Shown here: in pieces, positions 41,988-50,049 of the stretch
How positions within the stretch are numbered: the first letter of the stretch is position 1
Layout: every line of letters starts with the position of its first letter
Origin: Pseudomonas shirazensis
GTDB taxonomy: Bacteria; Pseudomonadota; Gammaproteobacteria; Pseudomonadales; Pseudomonadaceae
DNA length: 64,000 bases
Direction of reading: 5' to 3'
Assembly (NCBI RefSeq): GCF_014268785.2
Contig: NZ_JABWRD020000003.1
Location: 124,001 to 188,000, forward strand
Translations under genes and position numbers: made by a program
The notes under the pieces: model-generated
Told to the model about the DNA's origin: nothing
What the model saw: only the letters and a program-made list of their open reading frames with translations
Databases searched by the model: none

Positions 41988-42811
41988 ACGATCAACAACT
42001 GATGCACGAAGTGGTCAAGCTGGCGCTGGCTGCCGGCGAAGCGATCCTGCCGCACTGGCGGGCTGATGTGGCGGTTATGTCCAAGGCGGATGATTCGCCG
42101 GTCACCGCGGCCGATCTGGCGGCCCATCACGTCATCGCTGCAGGCTTGCAGGCGCTGGCGCCGCAGATTCCGGTGCTGTCGGAAGAAGACTGCGACATTG
42201 CCCTTGCCGAACGCGCCGGCTGGAGCCGCTGGTGGCTGGTCGATCCGCTGGACGGGACCAAGGAATTCATTGCCGGCAGCGAAGAGTTCACCGTCAACAT
42301 CGCCCTGATCGAGCAGGGCGAAGTGGTATTTGGCGTGGTCAGCATGCCGACCAACAACCGCTGCTACTTTGGTGGCCGCGAGCTGGGCGCCTGGCGCGCC
42401 GATCAGGATGCGCCAGCTGCGCCGATCCAGGTGCGCACTGCGCCGCCTGCTGACGCCCAATTCACGGTGGTCGCCAGCCGCCGTCACTCCAGCCCACAGC
42501 AGGAAGCGCTGCTGGCTGGCTTGAGCGGTGCGGTGGGTGAGCTGGACTTGGTCAGCGTCGGCAGCTCGCTGAAGTTCTGCCTGCTGGCAGAGGGTGAAGC
42601 CGATTGTTATCCGCGCCTGGCACCGACCTCGCAGTGGGACACCGCTGCCGCGCAAGGCGTGCTCGAAGGCGCTGGCGGTGAGGTGATCGGTCTGGACGGC
42701 CAGCCGTTCCGTTACCCGGCGCGGGAGTCGCTGCTCAACCCCTTCTTCCTGGCTTTGCCCAGCGCCGCCCCGTGGCGCCAGGCACTGATCAAGCTCGCCT
42801 CAACGATGTAG
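41984..42811 (+). CDS. cysQ: 3'(2'),5'-bisphosphate nucleotidase CysQ
   Basis: A 275-residue Mg-dependent, Li-sensitive phosphatase of the inositol-monophosphatase fold that removes 3'-phosphoadenosine 5'-phosphate, a by-product of sulfate assimilation. Metal motifs: SEEDCD (about 66-71), VDPLDGTKEFIAGSEEF, and PTSQWDTAAAQGVLEGAGG. It overlaps nudE at the start, and its 3' end overlaps the convergent thioesterase gene by 12 bp. Confidence 0.94.
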   Translation: MNDQQLMHEVVKLALAAGEAILPHWRADVAVMSKADDSPVTAADLAAHHVIAAGLQALAPQIPVLSEEDCDIALAERAGWSRWWLVDPLDGTKEFIAGSEEFTVNIALIEQGEVVFGVVSMPTNNRCYFGGRELGAWRADQDAPAAPIQVRTAPPADAQFTVVASRRHSSPQQEALLAGLSGAVGELDLVSVGSSLKFCLLAEGEADCYPRLAPTSQWDTAAAQGVLEGAGGEVIGLDGQPFRYPARESLLNPFFLALPSAAPWRQALIKLASTM

Positions 42812-43255
42812 CACGTACTGCCCACTGAACGTGACGGCGGGCTCAGTGCTGCCGCTGTTGCTGACCACCGTATCCAGCGTCAGGCGCGCTCGCCCTCGGC
42901 GCTGGTACATCGTCACGAAGCGCTCCCAGGCTTTGTCTTGCGGCGGCTGGCAGCGGGCAACCGCGGCGCCGGTGACCGGCAGCGGATAGCTGATCTGGCC
43001 TTCCTGAATGACGATATGGCCGTCATCGATGCCCGCCTCGCGCAAGCGCAGGTGCAGCCAGCCCCAACCGACCAGCACCGCTGCGCAGTACAGGCTGCCG
43101 CCAAACATGGTGCTCTTGTGATTGACGTTGGCCTCCAGCGGCAGCTGCAGTTGCAGGCACTGGTCTTGCCAGCTGAGCACTTGCAGGCCCATCTCGCGGG
43201 TCAACGGGATGTCGCTGTGCAGTACTTCCTCCAGATATTGGCGGTCGTCGCTCAT
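42800..43255 (-). CDS. YiiD-type thioesterase domain protein
   Basis: A 151-residue hotdog protein resembling the putative thioesterase domain at the C-terminus of YiiD (LEVLHSDIPLTREMGLQVLS; VNHKSTMFGGSLYCAAVLVG). Substrate unknown. The ATG overlaps the dctD stop by 4 bp, so it is the last gene of a dctB-dctD-thioesterase unit. Confidence 0.82.
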   Translation of the reverse strand: MSDDRQYLEEVLHSDIPLTREMGLQVLSWQDQCLQLQLPLEANVNHKSTMFGGSLYCAAVLVGWGWLHLRLREAGIDDGHIVIQEGQISYPLPVTGAAVARCQPPQDKAWERFVTMYQRRGRARLTLDTVVSNSGSTEPAVTFSGQYVLHR

Positions 43256-44664
43256 GGGCGCGAGTCCTCGTGATCGTCAGCGCCGCCGGCATGATCAGCA
43301 AAGCTCAGGCCGTGCTTGCGCAACTTGTCGTGCAGAGTCTTGCGCGGCACGCCCAACGCCTCGGCCAGGCTGCGCATGGAGCTGTGTGGCTGGGTCAGTT
43401 CGGCAGCAATCAGCGAGCGTTCAAACTGCTCGACCTGATCGCTGAGGTTGCCGCTGAGCAGCGGCGTGGCGCTGGCCGTGGCGGGCGGCTGCTGGCCGTC
43501 GAGGGCCAGTTCCAGGCCGAGGGCAAAGCGTTCCGCAGCGTTTTGCAGCTCGCGGACATTACCGGGCCAGTCATGGCGCAGCAGCAGTGCCCGTTGCGCC
43601 GGTTGCAAGCTGTGCGGGGCGAGGCCGTGGCGCTGGCTGGCGGCATCGGCGAAGTGCTGGAACAACACCAGGATATCGTCGCCGCGCTCGCGTAGTGCAG
43701 GGATGCGCAGCGGTGCAACGTTCAGGCGGTAATACAGGTCAGCACGGAACCGGCCCTGATCAGCAGCCTGGCGCAGGTCTTCCTTGGTGGCGGCGATCAC
43801 GCGGATATCCAGCGGTATCAGCTGATTGCCGCCCAGGCGTTCGACCACCCGCTCCTGCAGCATGCGCAGCAGTTTCACCTGCACATCCAGGCTCATGCTC
43901 TCGATCTCGTCGAGGAACAGCGTGCCGCCATTGGCGAATTCGAACTTGCCGATGCGGCGCTTCTGCGCGCCGGTGAACGCGCCGGGCTCGTGGCCGAACA
44001 GCTCGCTCTCGACCACTGACTCTGCCAGGGCGCCGGCATTGATTGCCACAAACGGGCCATCGCGGCGGCTCGACAGATCATGCAGGGCGCGGGCGACGAC
44101 CTCTTTGCCGGCGCCGGTCTCACCAAGAATCAGCACATCGGCGCGGGTGCCGGCGAGGGCGCCGATCTGGTCGCGCAGGCGCTGCATCGACGGCGACTGG
44201 CCCACCAGGCGGGTCGACAGTTGCTGGCGATCACTCAAGGCCAGACGCAGGCTGCGGTTGTCCAGCACCAGTCGGCGCAGGGCCAGGGCACGGCGCACGC
44301 TGTCGAGCAGGGCGTCGCTGGCGAAGGGTTTTTCAAGGAAGTCGTAAGCGCCGGCGCGCATCGCCTGCACCGCCAGCGGCACGTCGCCGTGGCCGGTGAT
44401 CAGCAGCACCGGCAGCTCCTGATCGCGGCCACGCAGGTGCTCGAGCAGTTGCAGGCCGTCGATCCCGGGCATGCGGATATCGCTGACGACGACGCCCGGC
44501 CAGTCTGGCTCGATGCGCTCGGCCAGGCCCTGGGCATCGGCCAGGGTGACTACCTTGAGCCCGGCCAGGTCGAGGGTCTGGCCCAAGGCCTGACGCAGGT
44601 GCGGGTCATCGTCGACCAGGATCACCTGGGTACGGCTGTCGATCAGTGTCGTCTCGGGCGTCAT
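43252..44664 (-). CDS. dctD: DctD-type sigma-54 response regulator
   Basis: A 470-residue NtrC-family regulator: receiver domain (Asp about 62 in VVVSDIRMPGIDG), sigma-54 AAA+ domain with Walker A GETGAGKE, the sigma-54 contact loop GAFTGA (complete), and Walker B GTLFLDEIES, then a Fis-type helix-turn-helix (SMRSLAEALGVPRKTLHDKL). It activates sigma-54 promoters, classically for C4-dicarboxylate uptake. It is coupled to dctB by 4 bp. No dicarboxylate transporter gene is adjacent. Confidence 0.9.
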   Translation of the reverse strand: MTPETTLIDSRTQVILVDDDPHLRQALGQTLDLAGLKVVTLADAQGLAERIEPDWPGVVVSDIRMPGIDGLQLLEHLRGRDQELPVLLITGHGDVPLAVQAMRAGAYDFLEKPFASDALLDSVRRALALRRLVLDNRSLRLALSDRQQLSTRLVGQSPSMQRLRDQIGALAGTRADVLILGETGAGKEVVARALHDLSSRRDGPFVAINAGALAESVVESELFGHEPGAFTGAQKRRIGKFEFANGGTLFLDEIESMSLDVQVKLLRMLQERVVERLGGNQLIPLDIRVIAATKEDLRQAADQGRFRADLYYRLNVAPLRIPALRERGDDILVLFQHFADAASQRHGLAPHSLQPAQRALLLRHDWPGNVRELQNAAERFALGLELALDGQQPPATASATPLLSGNLSDQVEQFERSLIAAELTQPHSSMRSLAEALGVPRKTLHDKLRKHGLSFADHAGGADDHEDSRP

Positions 44665-46475
44665 GCCGAGGGGTCCTCCGAAGTGGGCAGGGTCGCGCCG
44701 GGCTTGGCCACGCGCATGCGCAAGGTCAGCAGGGCGCCACCTTCAGGGTGGTTGCCGAGCAGCAGTTCACCGTCCAGCGCCAGCATCAGGCTCTCGCAGA
44801 TCGCCAGGCCCAGGCCGAGGCCTTGGGTGCGGGTCTTGGTGGTGAAGAACGGCTCCTTGGCGCGCTCCAGCGCCTGGCGGGTAAAGCCTGGGCCGTTGTC
44901 GCGAATGTACAGGTAGACGTGCTCGTCGCGCCGTTCGGCACTCAGCCACAGCTTGCGCGGGTTGGCTTTTTCGGTGAGCGCATCGAGGGCGTTGGCGAGC
45001 AGGTTGCCGAGCACCTGGCGCAGGCGCGTTTCGCCGGCCTGAACCCACAGCGGCGCGTCCGGCAGGTCGCGAACCAGCTCCACCGCCATCGCCCGGCGAC
45101 GCTTGGCCAGCAGGGCCAGGGCGTCGTCCAGCGCCGGTTGCAGGGCGACGCTTTCTGGCGCATGGCGATCACGCCGGGCAAAGGCGCGCAGGTGGGCGAT
45201 GATCGAGGCCATGCGCCCGGTCAGCTCGCCGATCAGCTTGAGGTTGCCGCGGGCGTCTTCGGTGCGTTCATGGTCGAGCAGCACTTCGGCGTTTTCGGCG
45301 TAGCTGCGGATCGCCGCCAGCGGCTGGTTGAGCTCGTGGCTGATGCTTGCCGACATGGTGCCGAGCACCGACAGCTTGCCGGCCTGGACCAACTCGTCCT
45401 GAGCGCGGACCAGTTCCTGCTGGGCGCTCTCGCGCTCGAGCACGGCGCTTTTCAGTAGGGTATTAAGGCCTTCGAGGTCGGCGGTCCGGGCCACCACGCG
45501 GTTTTCCAGGTCTTGCCGGCCGCGGGCTTCGAGATCGATGCGGTCGATATAGTGGCGCCGGCGCTGCATTACCAAACCGGTCAGCAGGATCAACACCAGC
45601 AGCGCGCCGGCGCCAATTGCCATGACCGTCTGCACCGAGCGGTCGATGAGGATGTGCGGGGCAAGGATGCTCACCTGCCAGCCGGTTTCCTTGATGTCGC
45701 GGGTCTGGATCAGCCAGGCCTCGGGGTTGAGGTTGAGCGGCTGCGGTGCCTGGGTCGGGTAGGGCTGAATGGCGAGCATCGCCGAGCGCTCCGCCGGGGT
45801 CAGCGGGCGGGTGGCACGGAAGCGCCAGTCCGGGCGCGAGGTCAGCACCACCACGCCGTTCTGGTCGGTCAGTAGCAGTTGCTCGGGGGTGTTGCCCCAG
45901 AGGGTTTCGGTGTGGTCGAGGTCGACCTTGACCACCAGCACGCCGATCACCCGCTCGCCATCGCGCACCGCAGCCGCGAAGAAGTAGCCGCGCTTGGCTG
46001 AGGTCGTGCCTTGGCCAAAGAAGCGCCCCAGGCGGCCTTCCATGGCTTCGATGAAATACGGCCTGAAGGCGAAGTTACGACCGACGAAACTGTCGCGTTT
46101 ATCCCAGTTGGAGCCGGCCAGGGTGTTGCCGCTGACGTCCATCAGGTACATCACCTCGGCGCCGGTCTGGCGGGTGATGTCCTTGAGCAGGCGGTTGGCG
46201 TTGGTGATTGCTTCGATCTTGAACGGATCGGCCAACGCCTGGCGCAGCGCCGGCAGCTCGCCGAGGATCTGCGGCAAGGTTTCGTAGCGGTGCAGGGTGC
46301 CGAGCAGGTTGGCCACGTACAGGTCGAGGGTCTGGCGATTCTGCGAGGCGAGCTGGTCCTGGTAATAGCGTTCGGCCAGGTGATGCAGCGGCCACAGCAG
46401 CGGCGCCAGGCACACTGCCAGAAGGGCCAGGCTGCGCCAGCGGGGGCGTCGCGGGGAGGTCGGGGTGTGCATCAT
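44661..46475 (-). CDS. dctB: DctB-type sensor histidine kinase
   Basis: A 604-residue sensor with membrane helices at about 13-30 and 287-307 enclosing a periplasmic double-PAS (dCache) domain of about 255 residues (MYLMDVSGNTLAGSNWDKRD, FVGRNFAFRPYFIEAMEGRL). A cytoplasmic coiled coil follows, then the His box SISHELNQPLAAIRSYAENA, N-box NLLANALDAL and G-boxes DNGPGF and TQGLGLGLAI. The dCache pattern fits C4-dicarboxylate or 2-oxoglutarate sensing. It starts 39 bp after rfbD in the same direction. Confidence 0.9.
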   Translation of the reverse strand: MMHTPTSPRRPRWRSLALLAVCLAPLLWPLHHLAERYYQDQLASQNRQTLDLYVANLLGTLHRYETLPQILGELPALRQALADPFKIEAITNANRLLKDITRQTGAEVMYLMDVSGNTLAGSNWDKRDSFVGRNFAFRPYFIEAMEGRLGRFFGQGTTSAKRGYFFAAAVRDGERVIGVLVVKVDLDHTETLWGNTPEQLLLTDQNGVVVLTSRPDWRFRATRPLTPAERSAMLAIQPYPTQAPQPLNLNPEAWLIQTRDIKETGWQVSILAPHILIDRSVQTVMAIGAGALLVLILLTGLVMQRRRHYIDRIDLEARGRQDLENRVVARTADLEGLNTLLKSAVLERESAQQELVRAQDELVQAGKLSVLGTMSASISHELNQPLAAIRSYAENAEVLLDHERTEDARGNLKLIGELTGRMASIIAHLRAFARRDRHAPESVALQPALDDALALLAKRRRAMAVELVRDLPDAPLWVQAGETRLRQVLGNLLANALDALTEKANPRKLWLSAERRDEHVYLYIRDNGPGFTRQALERAKEPFFTTKTRTQGLGLGLAICESLMLALDGELLLGNHPEGGALLTLRMRVAKPGATLPTSEDPSA

Positions 46476-46514
46476 GTGCCAACTGCGCCAGAAAGAGTCT
46501 GGCGCAATTATGCG

Positions 46515-47384
46515 CTAGTTCAGGCAGTCGTTGAGCGCGTCCAGCCAATGCGCCTGGCTGACGTGCCACTGTTGCGCCAGAAGCGAGCAGTCCAGCCGCG
46601 AATTGGCTGGGCGCTGCGCAGGGGTTGGGTACTCACTGGAGCTGATCGGGATAAGCTCGGCGCAAGGCAGGCCGCGCGCCTTGAGCTGCGCGGCGATCGC
46701 CTCGGCAAAGCCGAACCACGAGGTTTCACCTTGGGCGCTCAGGTGGTAAGTGCCCCAGGCGCCCGCATCGCCGGCCTGCCAGCGCTCGAACAAGGCCAGG
46801 GTGCTGGCGGCAATGGTGCCGGCCCAGGTGGGCGCGCCGATCTGGTCGGCGACTACCCGCAGTTGCGGTTTCTCCTGCAACAGGCGTTGCATGGTCAGCA
46901 GAAAGTTGCGCCCGTGCTGCGAGTAGACCCAGCTGGTGCGCAGGATCAGGTGCTGGCCGCCAACAGCGGTGATCGCCTGTTCACCGGCCAGCTTGCTGCT
47001 GCCGTACACGCCCAGAGGGTTGGGCGCGTCCTGCTCGGTGTAGGGCGTGGCTTTGCTGCCGTCGAAGATGTAATCGGTGGAGTAATGGATCAACGGCACA
47101 CCGAGCTGGGCGGCTTCTTCAGCCAGCACCTGCGGGGCTTGGGCATTGATCGCGAAAGCCAGCTCCGGCTCGCTTTCGGCCTGGTCGACGGCAGTATGGG
47201 CAGCGGCGTTGATGATCAAGTCCGGGGCCAGCTCGCGCAGCGGCGTGCGCAGCTGCTCGGGACGGGCCAGATCGAGCCGATCGCGGCCCAGGGCGTGTAC
47301 CTCAGCTCGGCCTTTGAATTGCGCCTGTAGGGCTTGGGCGACCTGACCGTTGTGGCCGCATATGAGAATCTTCAGTGGCTTCAT
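46515..47384 (-). CDS. rfbD: dTDP-4-dehydrorhamnose reductase
   Basis: A 289-residue short-chain dehydrogenase making dTDP-L-rhamnose, the last step. N-terminal NAD(P)-binding ILICGHNGQVAQALQAQF; the catalytic Tyr-x3-Lys is YGSSKLAGEQAI. It overlaps rfbC by 4 bp and closes the rfbBACD operon. Confidence 0.94.
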   Translation of the reverse strand: MKPLKILICGHNGQVAQALQAQFKGRAEVHALGRDRLDLARPEQLRTPLRELAPDLIINAAAHTAVDQAESEPELAFAINAQAPQVLAEEAAQLGVPLIHYSTDYIFDGSKATPYTEQDAPNPLGVYGSSKLAGEQAITAVGGQHLILRTSWVYSQHGRNFLLTMQRLLQEKPQLRVVADQIGAPTWAGTIAASTLALFERWQAGDAGAWGTYHLSAQGETSWFGFAEAIAAQLKARGLPCAELIPISSSEYPTPAQRPANSRLDCSLLAQQWHVSQAHWLDALNDCLN

Positions 47385-47920
47385 GGGAACAGCTCACGAA
47401 AGCTCAGCCCTTGCTGGTCTTTGGCCGACAGCAACGGCGCTTCGATCAGCCCCCAGTCGATTGCCAGGTCCGGGTCGTCCCAGCGGATGCAGCGCTCGGC
47501 AGTCGGGTTGAAGTAGTCGGTAGTCTTGTAGAGGAAGTCGGCCGACTCGCTCAGCACCAAAAAGCCGTGGGCCAGGCCCGGTGGAATCCAGAACTGGCGA
47601 TGGCTTTCGGCGCTCAACCGGGTGGCCACCCAGCGGCCAAAGGTCGGCGAATCAACGCGCACGTCTACCGCAACGTCGAGCACTTCGCCCTGGACCACGC
47701 GCACCAGTTTGCCTTGTGGGTTTTCCACTTGATAGTGCAAGCCGCGCAGCACGTTTTTTTGCGAGCGCGAGTGGTTGTCCTGAACGAAGTTGATGCTGAC
47801 CCCGGTCTGCTCCTTGAAGGCGCGCTCATTGAAGCTTTCGAAGAAAAAGCCACGGCTGTCGCCAAACAGCTTTGGCTCGATGATCAATACATCAGGGATG
47901 TCGGTAGCGATGACGTTCAT
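47381..47920 (-). CDS. rfbC: dTDP-4-dehydrorhamnose 3,5-epimerase
   Basis: A 179-residue cupin epimerase. Motifs: FFFESFNERAFKEQTGVSIN, the catalytic His in LRGLHYQ, VDVRVDSPTFGRW, and WIPPGLAHGFLVLSESADFL. Both ends overlap neighbours by 4 bp. Confidence 0.95.
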   Translation of the reverse strand: MNVIATDIPDVLIIEPKLFGDSRGFFFESFNERAFKEQTGVSINFVQDNHSRSQKNVLRGLHYQVENPQGKLVRVVQGEVLDVAVDVRVDSPTFGRWVATRLSAESHRQFWIPPGLAHGFLVLSESADFLYKTTDYFNPTAERCIRWDDPDLAIDWGLIEAPLLSAKDQQGLSFRELFP

Positions 47921-48792
47921 GGGTACTCTTCAGCCAGTTTGCGCAGGTACTGGCCGTAGCCGGTCTTCTTCAAGCCTTCAGCCTTGGCCAGCAGTTGCTC
48001 ACGGCAGATCCAGCCCTTCTGGAAGGCGATTTCTTCCAGGCAGGCGACCTTCAGGCCCTGGCGGTTTTCGATGGTCTGCACATATTGCGCGGCTTCCAGC
48101 AGGCTCTCGTGGGTGCCGGTGTCGAGCCAGGCGAAACCACGGCCAAAGCGCTCGACGCGCAGGTCGCCGCGTTGCAGGTAGGCATTGGTGATGTCGGTGA
48201 TTTCCAGCTCGCCGCGTGCCGAGGGGCGCACGGCCTTGGCGATCTCGATCACATCGTTGTCGTAGAAATACAGGCCGGTGACGGCGTAGTTGGACTTGGC
48301 CACAGCGGGTTTTTCTTCGATCGACAGGGCGCGGCCCTGCTCGTCGAACTCGACCACGCCAAAGCGCTCCGGATCTTTCACCAGATAGCCGAACACCGTT
48401 GCGCCGGACGGCTGGCTGACTGCGCGCAGCAGCTGCTCGCTGAAGCCTTGGCCGTGGAAGATGTTGTCGCCGAGGATCAGGCACACCGGGTCTTTGCCGA
48501 TGAATTCTTCGCCGATAATGAACGCCTGGGCGAGGCCATCCGGCGAAGGCTGCTCGGCATAGCTTACGTGGATGCCGAACTGGCTGCCGTCGCCGAACAG
48601 CTGGCGATACTGCGGCAAGTCCTGCGGGGTGGAAATCAGCAGGATGTCGCGGATGCCGGCAAGCATCAGCACCGAGATCGGGTAGTAGATCATCGGTTTG
48701 TCGTAGATCGGCAACAACTGCTTGGACACGCCGAGGGTGATCGGGTGCAGACGGGTGCCGGAGCCGCCCGCCAGGACAATGCCTTTGGTCAT
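47917..48792 (-). CDS. rfbA: Glucose-1-phosphate thymidylyltransferase
   Basis: A 291-residue nucleotidyltransferase making dTDP-glucose. It begins MTKGIVLAGGSGTRLHPITL with the signature GGSGTRLHP and SKQLLPIYDKPMIYYP, then LILGDNIFHGQGF and the product-site block WLDTGTHESLLEAAQYV. Coupled by 4-bp overlaps to rfbB and rfbC. Confidence 0.95.
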   Translation of the reverse strand: MTKGIVLAGGSGTRLHPITLGVSKQLLPIYDKPMIYYPISVLMLAGIRDILLISTPQDLPQYRQLFGDGSQFGIHVSYAEQPSPDGLAQAFIIGEEFIGKDPVCLILGDNIFHGQGFSEQLLRAVSQPSGATVFGYLVKDPERFGVVEFDEQGRALSIEEKPAVAKSNYAVTGLYFYDNDVIEIAKAVRPSARGELEITDITNAYLQRGDLRVERFGRGFAWLDTGTHESLLEAAQYVQTIENRQGLKVACLEEIAFQKGWICREQLLAKAEGLKKTGYGQYLRKLAEEYP

Positions 48793-49871
48793 GAGATCAG
48801 ATCCTTGAATTGGGTGTTGCCCAGCCGCTCGCCCTGGTAACTGCCATCCTGGACGTTACGGCACCACTCGCGGTTGTCGAGGTACCACTGCACGGTCTTG
48901 CGCAGGCCGCTGGCGAAGGTCTCGGTCGGCACCCAGCCGAGTTCGCGCTCGATCTTGCTGGCGTCTATGGCATAGCGCAGGTCATGGCCTGGGCGGTCCT
49001 GGACGAAGGTGATCAGCTCGGCGTACTGGCTGACCCCGGCCGGATGCTGGGGTGCCAGCTCATCGAGCAGGGCGCAGATGGCGCGGACCACGTCGAGGTT
49101 GGTCTGCTCGTTGTGCCCACCGATGTTGTAGGTCTCGCCGACCTGACCCTGGCTGACCACGGTGAGCAAGGCGCGGGCATGATCCTCGACAAACAGCCAG
49201 TCGCGCACTTGCTGGCCGTTGCCATATACCGGCAGCGGCTTGCCGGCGAGGGCGTTGAGGATCACCAGTGGAATCAGTTTTTCCGGGAAGTGATACGGGC
49301 CGTAGTTGTTCGAGCAGTTGGTCAGCAGCACCGGCAGGCCATAGGTACGCTGCCAGGCGCGGACCAGGTGGTCGGACGCCGCCTTGCTTGCCGAATAGGG
49401 CGAGCTGGGCGCGTAGGGCGTGGTTTCGGTGAACAGGTCATCGACACCGTGCAGGTCGCCGTAGACCTCGTCGGTAGAGATGTGATGAAAGCGAAATGCT
49501 TCGCGCCGCGCCGCCGGCAGCTGGCTCCACCAGGCGCGGGTGGCCTCGAGCAGGGCGTAGGTGCCAACGATGTTGGTCTGGATGAACGCTGCCGGGCCGT
49601 CAATCGAACGGTCCACGTGCGACTCGGCCGCCAGGTGCATGATCGCGTCTGGCTGGAACCGTTCGAGCACGGCGCTGACCAGCGGCTGGTCGGCGATATC
49701 GGCCTGGACGAACTCGTAACGGGTGTTGCTGGCGATCGGCTGCAACGACTCAAGGTTGCCGGCGTAGGTCAGCTTGTCGAGGTTGAGCACATCGTGTTCG
49801 GTGTGGGTGATCAGGTGGCGGATCAGCGCTGAGCCGATAAAGCCGGCACCGCCGGTGACGAGTATGCGCAT
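48789..49871 (-). CDS. rfbB: dTDP-glucose 4,6-dehydratase
   Basis: A 360-residue extended short-chain dehydrogenase. NAD motif ILVTGGAGFIGSALIRHLI; catalytic STDEVYGDLHG and YSASKAASDHLVRA. The ATG at 49871 starts the family sequence; the upstream in-frame stretch to 50063 has no relationship to it. First gene of rfbBACD. The order B-A-C-D differs from PAO1's rmlBDAC. Confidence 0.95.
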   Translation of the reverse strand: MRILVTGGAGFIGSALIRHLITHTEHDVLNLDKLTYAGNLESLQPIASNTRYEFVQADIADQPLVSAVLERFQPDAIMHLAAESHVDRSIDGPAAFIQTNIVGTYALLEATRAWWSQLPAARREAFRFHHISTDEVYGDLHGVDDLFTETTPYAPSSPYSASKAASDHLVRAWQRTYGLPVLLTNCSNNYGPYHFPEKLIPLVILNALAGKPLPVYGNGQQVRDWLFVEDHARALLTVVSQGQVGETYNIGGHNEQTNLDVVRAICALLDELAPQHPAGVSQYAELITFVQDRPGHDLRYAIDASKIERELGWVPTETFASGLRKTVQWYLDNREWCRNVQDGSYQGERLGNTQFKDLIS

Positions 49872-50049
49872 CAGTCTGCCTCTGTAAAACCGGTTGACGT
49901 CGGATGGAGCGTAGCTTGTCGATTGCCGCCGGTACTGACAAGCGCATTGATTCGCGCAGCTGTTCTGTCGACTTGTTTGCAGCTGCCTCTTGTATATCGG
50001 CCGCAGCAGTGGCGATATAAGCGACAAAAAAACCGAGGTCACACGCAAA

